Assembly: GCA_035610365.1 (NCBI GenBank)
Contig: CM069433.1
Location: 54,612,487 to 54,676,486, forward strand
DNA: 64,000 nucleotides
Direction of reading: 5' to 3'
From: Aquatica leii
Lineage: Eukaryota; Arthropoda; Insecta; Coleoptera; Lampyridae
The position numbers were made by a program, and so were the translations under genes. The notes beneath the pieces are model-generated. The model saw only the letters and a program-made list of their open reading frames with translations. It was not told where the DNA came from and did no database searches. Below, piece after piece: positions 35,577-48,289 of this stretch (within the stretch, counting starts at the first letter, position 1; each line of letters starts with the position of its first letter).

Positions 35577-36560
35577 CAGTGGTTCCCAAACTCTTCTGGC
35601 CCACCGACTCCTTTTCATAGTCAAATAAAAAAATTACGAATTTAATTTTTATGTCTGGAAAATCAATCAACAGCTTCTGTGCAATACCCCATAAAGCTGG
35701 ATATAAAATTGGAATTTGTTTTCGTAACCAGAAGTTGTCGTGTCTTTGTTTAAACATTAGTCTCAGCTCCTCATTTGTGAATAATTCAACAAGTTGCTTT
35801 TGTATTAGTATGTATTTATTTGTATATGTGTTCTGAGTTTCACTACTTTCATAAGGGTTCAACACCCAATCGGGAATATCTAAATGAAGAACGTCTTCAA
35901 ATATTTAGTTAAGCTCCGAAGGAAGCGCCGCTAAGCGTTGACAATAAGCAAGCAAATCTATTTTCAATTTTGAAAGATTTTGGAAACAGAAAACATTCTC
36001 CTCTTCCCAAGTTTTGTTTGTACAGCAAAAGTTTTGCAACAAACGCAGATATTACATTTTTAACTTTGAATAAATTTAATGTGTCACTTTGTAGTTTCAA
36101 ATTAGACTCGTTAAATCTGGCAAATAAATCAATCATATGAGCGATGTCATTTTTTGAGATAATTAAATTGTGTCGCGAATCATTGTCTTTACATTCCAGG
36201 AATTTCAGCACTAAATCAAAGAGCAAATAGAAGCAATCCAAACATGCACTTTTAGATAACCAACGTACTTTTGTGTTAAGTAGGAAACGATTATAGTCAT
36301 CATCATTTTTCAAAAAAAGTTGAGCAAATGATCTCCCATTTACGGCATTTTTTTTTATTTTATGAACTGCTCTAATAACATAATTTAGGGATTCATGTAA
36401 ACGTTCAGTAAGGTTTTTTGCGGCCAAATGATGTTGATGAATGACGCAATGTACCAATAATACATTTGATATAGCTTGTTTTAAGTATGCCAGAGAACCT
36501 CGGTGTCGTCTTTCCGGAGCACCGTCGGCAGCAACGGAAATAATATTAGTCAAAGGGTAT
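35577..36560 (-). pseudogene. hAT transposase (ZBED5-like group), C-terminal half
   Basis: DDE transposase of a hAT DNA transposon on -. Blocks in order: DGAPERRHRGSLAYLKQA (usual DGAPxMxGxxxGLxAxLK), VHCVIHQHHLAAKNL (cysteine-histidine block), VIRAVHKIKKNAVNGRSF, KVRWLSKSACLDCFYLL (HTEVRWLSxGxxLxRxxxL), and after a frame change QRHDNFWLRKQIPILYPALW (hAT dimerisation region). These match hAT-derived ZBED5/SCAND3-type proteins. The left edge carries a hAT end, CAGTGGTTCCCAAACT, at 35577. The N-terminal BED finger and the first catalytic block are absent; the frame is lost by 36560, about 150 bp before a Gypsy element begins. A decayed, truncated copy. Confidence 0.85.
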
Positions 36561-36713
36561 AGCTTTTATATAAAAAAAACAACAAATAAATCCACGTTTC
36601 AATTTTTTTCTGAGAAATGTTTGATTGTAAATTAATGTTTTAATTATAAATACAATAAAATAACTACAAGAAGAATAAACGATTCGGCTATATTCCATAT
36701 TTTATAAATTCAA

Positions 36714-36810
36714 TCCTATCGTTATACGCGCACGTGTTTGATAAGATAAAAATAACGTTGCGCGTATATAAATTCTCGCGAAATGAGGTGACCAGCTCGC
36801 AAATATGACA
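36714..36810 (-). repeat. 3' LTR of the Gypsy element
   Basis: Short terminal repeat; similarity with 41036-41132 is strong from ATCGTTATACGCG to ATATGACA, about 93 bp. The outermost few bases are uncertain. Confidence 0.85.
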
Positions 36811-39800
36811 CTCCTCCACCCAGCTGGGAACACGGTGTTATTTGCTGGGCGAGTACGTTGGGTCGTCGTTGGCCTCATCGAGAGAGTCATCGGAAAATGG
36901 GAACCGGACTTTTCTTTTAGCCGCTCGGTCAGGTAACGTTCGAAGAGGCGCCTGTATTAACATAGGTGAACCTGGTGATGATGATTGGTCTGGCAACGGT
37001 GGTAACGGAACGGTTTCATCGGGAATTGATATTGATTGATCACCTTCACTGCTTTGCTGATTTGTCGCTACTGATGATTGTTCGTTTAATCTTGGTCGTA
37101 ACTGATCAGTGTGTCGGTGAAAAGGTGTTCCATTTGACGTGCTAAGATCATAGGTGACTGCACTTCTTGGCGCTAAAACTATTGCTGGAACCCACCGGGG
37201 ACCGGTTCCGTAGTTGCGGGCGTAAACTGCTTCACCGGCGCTGAATGAACGCGACCGTTTGATATTAGGTGATTCTTGTCGATCGAAGTCTGGATTGTTC
37301 ACAGGATTGATTGCGTCAAGCCCAGTTCGTAGTCGGCGTCAAAAAAACAATTCAGATGGGCTTAATATGTCTGGAGTTAAAGGCGTCACGTGTTGAGATA
37401 GAAGAAAACTATCGATAGCTTGTTTCCATTTCTCGTCCTTCTCTATTGAGTGACTAGCCATTATTTTTTCTAATGATCGTTTAGTTGTCTGAACCATGCG
37501 TTCAATTTGACCGTTAGATTGCGGATGATAGGGTGCTGTACGGAAATGTCGAACCTGCATTTGATCTACAAAACAATTCGAACTGAGGGGTGTCGAAACA
37601 TGCCTTGTCGTTGTCGCTAACCAAAATTGCAGGTACTCCGTGAGTCGCAAAAATTGATCGCAAACAAATAATAGTATTAATTGGATTCACGGTGCTAACT
37701 TCTCGCACTTCTAACCACTTCGTCAATGCGTCAACAACTAATAGGAAACGGCGACCTTTGAAAGGACCGGCATAATCCACGTGTATGCGATACCACGGTG
37801 TTGACGGTTTTGACCATTTAACAGCTGGCACTGACGGCGATGCGCTCTGATGCATCTGACAAGCACTGCAGTTTCGAACGTACTCTTCGACATCGTTATT
37901 AATAGTTGGCCACCATGCGTAGTTTCGAGCAATTGCTTTCATTCGAGTCATACCCGGATGTGCGACATGTAACAAATCAAGAATGTATTTTTGACTTGAT
38001 GGAGGAACAATCGTTTGGGTCCCGTAAAGCAAACACCCTTTGTATGTGCTTATAACGTTTCAGTGTTGCGAGTAACAACGCAAATTTAATGGCACCGCGT
38101 TAGCGTGTGGCCACCCTGTGACCGCCCACGAGTAGACTTTAGATAAGTCGCTGTCTTTTCGAGTTTCCGTAGCAATATCAGTCGCAGTTATCGGAAGTTT
38201 TCCATCATGTTCAAGCAAAAATATCTCTGCCAGATCGGTCGACGTAACCTTGGGTACCGATAACGGAAGTCGACTAAGGGCATCGGCGTGTGGAATCTGT
38301 TTGCCCGGACGGTGAATGATGCGGTACTTATAAGCGGCTAACATGACGCTCCATCGTAGCATTCTTGGCGATAGACTTTCCGGCGTCTGACGACACGAGT
38401 CCAAACAGTCCCAGAAGCGGTTTGTGATCGGTCACTATTTCAAACGAAAATCCAAAAAGAAAGTGATGAAATTTGCGAACGCCAGCAATGATCGCTAACG
38501 CCTCTCGATCAATTTGTGCATAGTTTCGTTCGGCTGAAGACAATGATCGACTAAAGTAAGCCACCGGTAACTCACTTCCATCAGGTTTTCGATGGCACAG
38601 AACGGCACCGATTCCGACTGGAGATGCGTCGCAAATGAGCACAATTGGGACTCTAGGATTAAAATGAGATAGAACAGAATCTGCCGATAAAAGACGTTTG
38701 CATGACACAAAGGCGTTCTGATGGTTTGCTGTCCATTTCCATCTACTTTGTTTCTCAAGTAAACGGTGTAACGGTTCGGCTACGGTTGCTTTGTTTGACA
38801 AGAACTGGAGCTTTATGGACAGCGGCACATAATTCTGGATCAGGTTTAAGACCTTTGGATGAAATAATATAGCCTAAGAACTTGACTTCGTTTGTAAAGA
38901 GGACGCATTTATCCGGTCGAAGGCGAAGACCAACTGTGCTTAATCGGCTAAGCACTTGATCGAGTCGACACGATAATTGTGTCACGTTCTCTGCGGCTAC
39001 GACTACGTCGTTGAAATATGCAGCGATACCGTCGATTCCGGGTAATAATTTGTCGATTACGGCTTGAAATTCGCCTGGTGCTGTGCTAACTCCGAACTGC
39101 AACCTGGTTACTCGAAAAGCTCCTCTATGCGTAACTACTGTTTGCAAAAGCGATGATTGATAATTCACCTTCAGTTGCAGGTAAGCTTGAGCTAGATCAA
39201 GTTTAGCGAAGACGTTACCACCCCGCAAGTTGGTCAGCAAATGACTTATTACCGGAATTGGATGTGGGTGCGGTCTCAAAGCTTTGTTGATGGTAACCAT
39301 ATAATCGGCGCAGAGTCTTATAGAACCGTCGACCTTTATGACCGGCACAAGCGGAATTCCCCATTGAGTATGATTAACGGGAACGTAAACTCCATCTTCG
39401 ATTAGCTTATCAATAGCTGTGTTAACCTTATCCACGATGCCTAATGGGACACGACGTGGCTTGCAGAAAAGTGGTTTTATATTAGGGTCAAGTTCAAGAT
39501 GAATTGGTTCATTTCTATATTTGCCCAGACCTGGTTCAAAAACTGGCGCGTGTCTAGTGAATATAGTTGAAATTTGATTAGGACAGTCGACGTGATTAAT
39601 GCTTCCGACAAAGAATCCTAAGCGATAAAACCAATCTCTGCCTAGTAGGTTCGGCGATTCGTTGTTGGACACGATAAGTGGTAATTCGGTATTGATCGAT
39701 CGATATTGTACATTTACGTCAGCGCAACCCAGAACGCTTATCGTGTTGCCACTGACACCACGAATTGTGCCCTTAAAAGGTTTTAAGGGAGTCGCTCGCG

Positions 39801-41035
39801 CTTGATTAATTCGGCAATAAGTTGATCTCGACACGATAGTAACTGCGGCGCCGGTGTCGATTTCCATCTGCAGTGAATAACCATTAATGCGAACAGTTAC
39901 CATCGACGGCGGGTTGTTCGGTGCACGAATGGATGCTACTAACAGATCGTCGGAATCGTGATTTAGTGTTGTTAACGCGGGCGTTGTGTTTACATTGTTT
40001 AACGATCGTGATCGACAAGCGGTCGATATGTGTCCTTTCTTCTTGCACGTGCGGCATATAGCCTTTAAAAATGGACACTGCGCACGAGGATGCAATCCTA
40101 AACATCCGGCAGAACTTCGGCTTTGATGCGTAGATTGTAATCGCGAACTTGACTGCGAATTTCGGAATTGTCGTCGATTACGAGAAACAGAACGGCGTCG
40201 ATTTAGCGCTCTCGCGGTATGCTTGCGAGGTCAGTTGTGATGCTGACGACTTCACTTCGTCGGACGATACTAGCGCCTGTTCGTACGCGTTGGCACGTTC
40301 TATTGCTAATTGTAAGGTAATGTTTTGGTCTTCCAGCAAGCGACGCTGTAGAACCGTATCGCGTACACCGGATATAAACCGATCGCGTATTAAACGATCA
40401 AGCATGGCTTTGTACTCACAATGATCGGCTATAGCTCGTAAGGCTGCCAAGTATTGATTTGCAGTTTCTCCTTGACGTTGTAATCGCGTAAAAAATCGAT
40501 GCGAATATAACACAACCGATTGCTTCGGTGCAAAATGATTTGTGATTGCCTGTCGTAATTGTTCTACCGTTTGTTCGGTGTATTTGTACGGTGCAATTAT
40601 CGTACGTAACAGTTTGAATGCCGCGGAACCGATAACACTACAAAAGGTTGATCTTTGAATTATCTGTGACTCTTGATCGATGCGGTTTGCAGAAAAGAAG
40701 ACATCCAAATCATCACAGTAATCAGACCATGTGCCCGGGCTATCAACGTCAAATGCAGGTATTGATCCAACGGCAATGTTGGATCCCATCCTCGTCGCCA
40801 ATGTTGTATCCGAGCGATTATTAGCATTATCCGGTTCAGAGGTGTGCGGTGGCACTGTTGGCTTTTCGGCCTTTGACACTCGCGACATTATTAATTGCAA
40901 TTATTAAAACACTGTCTATCAATTACCGAACACATATTTAATTACGTAAGAAAATAAAAATACAATTGCTTAAAAGGCATTTACATTACCAATGTAATTT
41001 TATAACTGGAAAATAATATTTTAAATTTACCGTGC

Positions 41036-41132
41036 TTGAATCGTTATACGCGCACGTGTTTGATAAGATAAAAATAACGTTGCGCGTATATCAATTCTTG
41101 CGAAATGAGGTGACCAGCTCGCAGATATGACA
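41036..41132 (-). repeat. 5' LTR of the Gypsy element
   Basis: Short terminal repeat matching 36714-36810 with about three differences. It ends next to TCAA at 41133. Confidence 0.85.
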
Positions 41133-41225
41133 TCAAGACTATTTTGCAGTTTTCCTTTGAATATTTGTATCATTAATCTCTGATGGCTTCTCTACACATA
41201 CAACGTCTTTAAAATTTTACAATCT

Positions 41226-41374
41226 ACAATATCGTATAAATGTTACTTTAGTTATACTTAGTTTAGATTTAAAATACTGTCATATTATGGGTCGCTAGTT
41301 TTATGCTAACCAATAATATGACAGCATTTTTAAATTATACAAAGTATAACTAAATTGACGTTTATATCGTGTAT
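41226..41374. repeat. Small palindromic element (P4)
   Basis: The left arm ATATCGTATAAATGTTACTT plus TAGTTATAC...TACTGTCATATTAT is mirrored by ATAATATGACAGCA...GTATAACTAAATTGACG and TTTATATCGTGTAT. The loop has GGTCGCTAGTTTTATGC. Likely a fold-back MITE. Confidence 0.65.
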
Positions 41375-41379
41375 ATTAT

Positions 41380-41799
41380 CGGATACGGTTTTATTTTTAT
41401 GTTTTTTTTTAACTGTTTTTCTGAAATCTTGAAACACAGTTTGATAATTTAAAAAGTCCTTGCAATCTCTACCTTTTCTAATCGCATATAATGACGTCGG
41501 CAAGCTCATTCCAAGATATAAAAAAAAACTCTGACATTAAAACTGCAATCTCAAGAAGGGGTAGGAATTTTGCGACCAAACTTAGCAGATAGATACTCAG
41601 ATGTAGTAGATGATTAAATTTTTATTTAGATAGATCAAGAGGTAATAGCACATATGACGTTTTTTTATTTCTACTACTTCATTATCGTGTGTATTTTGTG
41701 GGAGCGTAGTTAATTTTGATATTGTTATCTCTTGAGGTTCTTCTATTTAAAGTATTCTGAGAGTGTGATTATGCCTGTTGTGCATCAGCCTGAAAATTA
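41380..41799. other. Noncoding spacer
   Basis: Nothing recognised between palindrome P4 and the Tc1 relic. Confidence 0.35.
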
Positions 41800-42560
41800 C
41801 TCTAATTAAGCGAATAGGTAGGTTTCCTTACAGAGAAATCGTGTTAACCGGAACCGATTCACCATCAAGCGCTGTTATCAAGGAAAGGTCAAAATCGTCG
41901 TAGACAAGGAATTGGAAGACAGTACCAGATTAATTTCTGATCAATGGTTAGGTAATGAAAGTCGTACTATAACCTTTCGAGTAGTTTACCGTTGAATTAA
42001 GTTTCGAATTGCAGTCATATTGACATCTTGTGCTACCGCTGACGCTTAAGCAGTGACATTAATAAATCCCGATTCTATTTGAGGATGCATGATGGCCGTA
42101 TGAGAATTAGACAAAGACCTATGAAATGAAGTAACGGATTTTTTTTAAGCGGCATGTGTACTACACTGTGAAGATTATGGTATGGGGTGCTATAGTCTAT
42201 AGGAGTAAGTCTCGTTTAGTATTTATCCGAAGCAATGCGAACGCCCGCTAATATGTAAACAATGTGCTAAAACTCCATATTCTTCCCTTTCTTTAGCCGT
42301 TGAAAGACCCATTTTTCCAGCAAGATAATGTTCGTTTCCACATAGCTAAATACTATATAAACTGGTTCGATAAAACCAATGTTAATCTCGTACTATGACC
42401 ACTCAGACATTATGGTTAAAATACTAAAGAACTTATCGCATTCTCTACAAAAAGCTCTCCCCACATACATTGCAAGCTGCCTGGGATACAATAACTCAAG
42501 AGAAAATCGGCCATCTGCTAAAATCGATACTACGAAGAGTGAGTTCTAAACAACGTTCGC
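41800..42560 (+). pseudogene. Tc1/mariner-type transposase relic (copy 2)
   Basis: Same family as the relic at 1-505 but extending further. About 42083-42115 reads LRMHDGRMRIRQRP; about 42165-42215 gives an ERHVYYTVKIMVWGAIVYRSK-like stretch; about 42310-42345 reads FQQDNVRFHIAKY, the block with the second catalytic Asp (FQQDNARPHTA). About 42460-42500 reads HTLQAAWDTITQE, where the family has the final catalytic Glu region. Stops and frame changes throughout make it a dead copy. No TIRs were identified. Confidence 0.78.
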
Positions 42561-42860
42561 AGATAAGTCGCATTTTGGTTTATTTACAATGGTATTGATT
42601 TTCACTAGCACGTACGTTAAACACCATTTATTTAATCGGATTCTTCATATTTCCGACTTTTGTCTAAATTAAACTTTAAATCATTTTGGATACCATTTAG
42701 ATTTTTACTGTACCTGATCTAGAACATTTCATCGTTTGTGACAATCTTCTCAACGTCACCAAATACTTCGAGAACGCTTTAATAATTTAATTTTTATTCA
42801 GATGAAAAAATAGTTCTCAGTATTGTCAATGCTCTATGTATATTTTAAGTGATAACTCAT

Positions 42861-43094
42861 CTAGATAACTTTTAAAAATTGGTCCAAATAGAGAGAGTAG
42901 AAAACTAAGGAATAAAATTGTAGTTTGACAGTATTTTCTGATATGATTCGTAGTAGTACCCTATTATTATTCTCGATACATAACAATTTGATAATTTCAA
43001 TAGAATCAGGTACAGGTACGTTAGTAAACAAAATCTCAACATCAAAAATAGCTAGAATGTAAATAAAAATTAAGCAATTTTTGAACAAAATCAC
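42861..43094 (-). mobile_element. Penelope-like element, reverse transcriptase N-terminal scrap
   Basis: Minus-strand open stretch IFDVEILFTNVPVPDSIEII, followed by LLRIISENT-type residues, fits the PLE reverse transcriptase block with the first catalytic Asp (SFDVVSLFTNVPVDEAIxII). It lies 3' of the PLE piece at 44.3-44.9 kb on the same strand, although its place in the protein is more N-terminal. It must therefore come from another copy or a rearrangement. Fossil. Confidence 0.7.
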
Positions 43095-43099
43095 TAGAA

Positions 43100-44285
43100 T
43101 TGAATATAAATGACTTAGTTTTCTCTGTTGACGGTTTTAGTAAACTTGTAAGATAATTAGAGTGTGGCGCCATCTACACCACTTATTATAAATTATATAT
43201 CATGCGCAAGTCAAATAGACGTAGCGGAACTAGCAACAAGCTTTTTCCGCCACTCGCGCGTTGGCATCGAAGGTTATCGTAACGTACATATGTAAGTGTC
43301 TAAGTCGTTATTAAACAAGTTATTAATTAGGTGTAAATTTATTAATTTGAACAACCGAACCCCATAAGAGATTGTCAAAATACACTGAAATAATGTAGTA
43401 GTAAAGTTATGCTTAACTAACTTCCAATACCTAAACTCACAAAACAGGAGTCAAATTTTCAGTGCTTAATCTAAAAAGACAAAATTCGTGGTTGTTGGAA
43501 CGGTTGAAACTGGCATAACTGAATACAGAAGATTATGAGTTTGTTTGAAGAGTATGTAAAAGTCTCAAATCCTTGCTAACCTTCTATGTACATATTAACG
43601 GCAATCATCATTTTAAAAAAATAATCTAAAGCGCTTTAAATATAATTTGGAGTACTTACGATTTAGTTATTATTTGTAAAATTAAACAAAAATATAAACA
43701 ACTAAAATTAAACACTATGCTTCTAATAAAATAAATCTGTGCTGTGAGACTATAAAAAATATTTTTGCTTATTGCCTTCAAGCCAAAATAGTTTACAAAA
43801 TGTAACCTGAACATAACATGTTTTAATAAAAATTGTTTCAGGGTAAACGGTGTATTTGTTTAATTAAAAACTAAAAACTTACAAGCTTTCGAACGTGATC
43901 TACGTTTTTTATCACGTAATCAGTAATAATGACAATTATAAAACTAAAGTAACTAAAAAAACAAATCGTAAGAAAACTTGTTAAATGGTGCAAGTTTCGT
44001 TTAGCTACAGAATTTGCTTAAAGGTGTAAAAGGAAACCACATAAAAACTCAGTGTGTTTGGTGAAAAAAGTAAACATCACGAAATAACAGATAACCAGAT
44101 GTCAAATTGCTAGTAACTATTGTTTTGTAAACGTTGTTAAGAAATGTAGTAATTTCAATTGCTTCTGTAATCTTTTTTGAATTCCAGTACTTGGCCCTAG
44201 CAAGCGTTTTAGTTTATGTTATAGTGTCTAATGTGTATATGGCAATAGCAGACTTAGTAGGCTGAAGTAAACAAAGATGTGTTTT
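43100..44285. other. Noncoding stretch between PLE pieces
   Basis: Mostly A+T-rich. A G+C-richer patch near 43.2-43.27 kb (AGACGTAGCGGAAC, CCGCCACTCGCGCG) is not assigned to any family. Confidence 0.35.
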
Positions 44286-44289
44286 GTGT

Positions 44290-44860
44290 TCTTCCAGTCC
44301 AGTATCAATTTTTTACCAGTTTCACCAATGTATACTTTGCCACAGGCGCATGGACCTTAGTACACTCCACATGCATTTTATCTTTTATAGGATTCAACAA
44401 ATTTTTTATTTTTGCGGTGGTATTTTAAGCAAATTTAATGTTATGTTTTTTTGAGTATTCTTGAAATGTTTTTTATATTGGAAACAAAAGGTAGAACATC
44501 AAAACTGTAGATTTGTTAAAGTAGGTCTTGTCTTAGATCAAATCAAACTTTTTAATTTACCATTTGTTAAAGCCCTTCCTTATAAAAACAGTTTTAAGGT
44601 AATCTCATTCTTTTTGTAATTTATATTGGTGACAAATTATCTTAGCACGAATGTAAAATGTGCGAATCCTTCCAAGTTTCTGATCTGGATATTGGCGATA
44701 ATTTGCGTTTATGTATTGATCTGTATGTGTTGGTTTTCGATGTACTGATGTGTTAAAGTAGCATTTGTTTTTTTTTTCTATATCTACATTTTTGGATGCT
44801 GATTGTTTAGTTATTAAAAAAAAATTGTAGTTTATCTTTACCATGAGACCAGATCATCAA
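44290..44860 (-). mobile_element. Penelope-like element, RT end and GIY-YIG start
   Basis: On -, reading downward: NYNFFLITKQSASKNV, then TSVHRKPTHTDQYINANYRQ and YPDQKLGRIRTFYIRAKIIC (PLE consensus VYRKPTHTDxYLNxxSxHHPxQKxGVIRTLxxRA). Then, at about 44.39-44.3 kb in another frame, GPCACGKVYIGETGKK with Cys, Val-Tyr-Ile-Gly and Gly-Glu-Thr-Gly of the GIY-YIG endonuclease. It is distinct in sequence from the PLE at 17.4 kb. Decayed, with several breaks. Confidence 0.82.
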
Positions 44861-44879
44861 CAACAACAACATCATTCGA

Positions 44880-45740
44880 CATATTTAAGCCTTAACTTTA
44901 ATTTTTTCCAGATTCTTCTTCCGTAAAGAACAAAAAGAGCATGCAACAAAAAAATGTTCATTATTCTACTTAGGAAACAAGAAACCAGTAGCGGTTTCTC
45001 CATTAGGTCATTTGATTAATGACCCTCCAAAAAATACTAAAAATTATTTTATTAATATGCTACTTAATATTAAAAATATTGCAAACGTTAACAATGATTT
45101 TACCTATTCCAAAGGTAGATAATTAACTTTGATTTTGATTTTAGCAACATACCACTGTAATTAATTATTATTAACCAAACAAATTTTTTTAAATATTTAT
45201 ATAATTTTTTTTTGATAATGAAAAATATGACTAAAAATGTGATTAAAAAAAAGTTATTTTGTGTTGAACACTGCCATCTACGAGTTGTTGTCAATTTAGG
45301 TGACAATTTCGTATCATTTATTAACAGACCTTAAGTAATTTTTCCATAAGAATATTTAAAATCGTTAATTGGTTTATATAAGAATTGATGAAAATATGAC
45401 ACAAAATAAAATTCATACTAATAAGTTGTTTTATGATAATTTTTCACAAAGATATAAAGTTTGTGTCAAAAGTAAAAACAGCTTTCTTACACCATTTGCC
45501 AATAACAATTTTTTTTGCTTGATTTTGTATTTTAAACAAAAGTATGTTTCTTTTATTTGTTAAGTATTTGACGTTTTTCGATTCAATATTTACTTATATA
45601 GATGCATTAAATGTAAAATATAATTAGATACTTAATGCTAATTAAATTTGTTATCTCAGATTAAGGTTTAATTAAAGCAAGAAGAACTATTAAGTAAACA
45701 AGATAAATTCATAAAAACTTTTGGTGTCGTAAAAATTAAC
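44880..45740. other. A+T-rich spacer 3' of gene A
   Basis: No coding motif. On - an ATTAAA polyadenylation-like word about 75 bp past the gene A stop (near 45670) might serve that gene. Confidence 0.35.
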
Positions 45741-45744
45741 TCTT

Positions 45745-47096
45745 TTAATTCTCCATGTGTATGTTGTTTAAAATCCATCGCGTATACCTTGAGATTCTTG
45801 TATAAAGACTAGGAACATTTTTTCGTCCACAACCAATACCTCTATAAATAATGCCTTCTTGGTACCATTGATCTTCATCGTTATTATCACTTTTTTCAAA
45901 CACTGTCATTAGTGGTCCTCCCGCATCTCCGTGACAAGCATCCTTACCATCTTCACCCCCAGCACACGCTTGATTTGGATTAATATGAGTGTAATCAGTA
46001 AAAACTTCCTTACATCTTGCGTTAGATAACATAGGTATTTTGACTTTCTTTTTATAATCAGAAGGTTTTCCTAAAATATATTTTTTAAATTAACGTTTGA
46101 GTAAAATCTTTAATAACCTTCTTCAGTAAATCCCCATCCCGATATGTCTAGTAAACTTCCTGGTTCGGGTTCTGGCAAATCTGCAGGTGGTAAGCAAATA
46201 GGTCGAACAAAGTCTAAAATTTTATAGTTAATATCTTACTGTTGGTAAAGTATAATTATAATTACCCGTAAACTTCAAATTCGTTTCTAAGGTAAGCAGC
46301 GCTATATCATTATTACCGCTCTTGATGCTGTAGAATGGATGAGGAATTTCGTTGACAATTTTTAAATCTATTACTTTGTCTGCACAAACTTTATCAGATG
46401 CTGTGTCTTGAATGCAGTCTTCGTTAGTTGATATTCTCCATTCTCCCAAACGAGCTTCAGTTCTAAGAAAATATTTAGTTTTCTGTGGAACAATAATATT
46501 ACAATTACTTACAAATTGTATCCTTTAATGTGAAGACATTGCGCGGCAGTTAATACGTGATTTTTATTGATTAAGGTACCGCCACAACGAAATCCTCCAT
46601 CACTTCCGTCGTATTTCTTATATTTTAACGCTACCATCCACGGAAACTCGTAAATATCGGATATATCTCCACCAACAATTCTATTATCTCGTTGGGTAAC
46701 TTGATAACCGCAAAGAGTATTATCTGGCAATAAATTATCGTCTAAAGGTGCAACGTTATCGGGTTTTGGTAAGCGAGACGGTATTATAATATTCTTGGCG
46801 GTAGTTGTGGAAATCACTTTTCTACCACTCGACCCACAACATACCCACGGTTCTTTTTTGTAATCACACTGCGATTGTTTTGCAAATTCAATTACATCGG
46901 GACTTAAATAAATTAGTGCTTGTCTAATTACGGCACACGATGATATTGGTACGCACTTTGCATTTTCACCATTTGGTGTCACGCACTCGTTAGGTTCTAA
47001 AAATTTAAGTATTTAGCAGTAAAAAAACTACACTTTCGTAATATTACCCGATAAAGACGCTTGGATTAACAGTAACAAATAAACAAAAATAAACAT
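45745..47096 (-). CDS. CLIP-domain serine protease homologue (gene A), catalytically dead
   Basis: Secreted chymotrypsin-fold protein with an N-terminal CLIP domain; such SPHs act as cofactors in insect melanisation or Toll cascades. Five exons on -: 47048-47096, 46513-46996, 46266-46462, 46118-46213, 45745-46070, with introns of 47-52 bp, all GT-AG and in phase. They give 383 residues. Residues 1-16 (MFIFVYLLLLIQASLS) are a signal peptide. The CLIP domain (about 20-65) has six cysteines ending in VCCG. The zymogen cleavage site is DNRIVGG. In the protease domain the catalytic His is Gln (LTAAQC) and the catalytic Ser is Ala (GDAGGPL); the Asp is kept (NNDIALL), as is the trypsin-type S1 Asp (GKDAC). 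The CLIP and domain layout is CLIPB-like. It is a tandem paralogue of gene B, with matching exon structure. Confidence 0.93.
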
Positions 47097-47099
47097 TCT

Positions 47100-48266
47100 G
47101 CGTTTGTTTCTACATGCAGACAACTGGAAAACGATCGTCAGTAACCTTTCACATACGAGGCTATAACTACACAGTTGATAAAATTTAAACCGGTCTTTCC
47201 CGATGACGCGCTTACAATTACGCTATGTTGTTACAAGTACATTTAATAACAGCAAAACCTATTTTATGAGTTTACATAAAAATATTATATTCTGAAAAAG
47301 TTTTTTTCGCGTGTACAGAGGGTTTTAATTAGGAAAACATTATAAATATAACTGTTATGACAAATCTTTGTTGAATACATTAACTTACAAAACTATTAAA
47401 AATGAACATACAATTTTTTTAAGTTAATTATTTTGGAACAATGTATTTTAAAGAAACGTTTCAATTTTTTTAAAGAAATATACTACTGAAAAATAAAACA
47501 CGTAACAACATATTAATATCCTAAAATTCAATATATATTTTAATGGTGTAAATTTAAATTACACAATTATTGTAAAACGTTTCTAGTTAGTTCGGATTTT
47601 TAATACCTGTATTTTTTAATAAAAAATAAAATAATAAATAATAATTGACAGAAAATTTAAATTAGATAATAATAATATCAATTAAGAAAAGACTACTTAT
47701 AACCAAGTTTTTCACTCTGTAATACAAGAAAAAGCGTATGTTTTAATGACTTAATTTTCTATTTCATGTAGGCCGACAGCTCTACAAATTGTATGAAACA
47801 TTTAGAAAATAAAATAGCTGGAAAGTTATTGCGTTTTAAATAGAAGACTTCACTTTTTTATAGTCTTAGCGTAGTTGCAAAAATGATGAAAACGATTTAA
47901 TTGTAAAAACATTTTTCTTATTTCTGTCGATTTTATTTTCCGTGTATTTTTTTAAACAAAAAAGTTTTAAATACAAATGCATTTAAGATAAATTGCTGAA
48001 CCTGCACAACAAAAAAATGACTGTTGTTTAGTAAATCGACCGATCTTATTGTGTAACTTTATAATTTAGAAAACTTTAAAATAAAAAAGAATTCGCTGCA
48101 TTTAATCTCTGGGGTAGCAAAATTTGTTAATAATTTAAACACCAAAGTGGTTAGGTGTATAAATATTTAGTATTTATTGCTTAATATAAATTTGAAAAAC
48201 TTTATTTATCATTAAGAAACAATTTAATATCAAAAAAAGTTTAACAGTAAAAATTCTATCAATTTG
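47100..48266. other. Intergenic region between genes A and B
   Basis: About 1.17 kb, A+T-rich, holding the promoter of gene A (minus strand) and the 3' flank of gene B. On - a TTATAG word near 47160 lies about 65 bp upstream of the gene A start and could be a weak TATA element. No other gene seen. Confidence 0.4.
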
Positions 48267-48272
48267 TTTATT
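48267..48272 (-). terminator. Polyadenylation signal of gene B
   Basis: AATAAA on -, 18 bases after the gene B stop codon. An unusually short 3' UTR, but in the right place and orientation. Confidence 0.6.
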
Positions 48273-48289
48273 AATGTTTTTAGATTGTA

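Larger units (their letters stand above)
36714..41132 (-). mobile_element. Gypsy (Metaviridae-like) LTR retrotransposon with very short LTRs
   Basis: Fossil Gypsy element of about 4.4 kb on -. The terminal repeats are only about 93-97 bp (about 41036-41132 and 36714-36810), start TGTCATAT on -, and are about 97% identical, so the insertion is fairly young. TCAA flanks both sides (36710-36713 and 41133-41136), a likely 4-bp duplication. A purine tract GGGTGGAGGAG precedes the left LTR. Parts from right to left: gag (about 40.9-40.18 kb), a zinc knuckle CRTCKKKGHISTAC (about 40.0 kb), protease with DTGA (about 39.86 kb), reverse transcriptase (about 39.5-38.8 kb), RNase H (about 38.7-38.4 kb), and integrase with H2C2 finger and core (about 38.0-37.4 kb), followed by a tail. 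The coding region is broken about five times. Confidence 0.93.
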
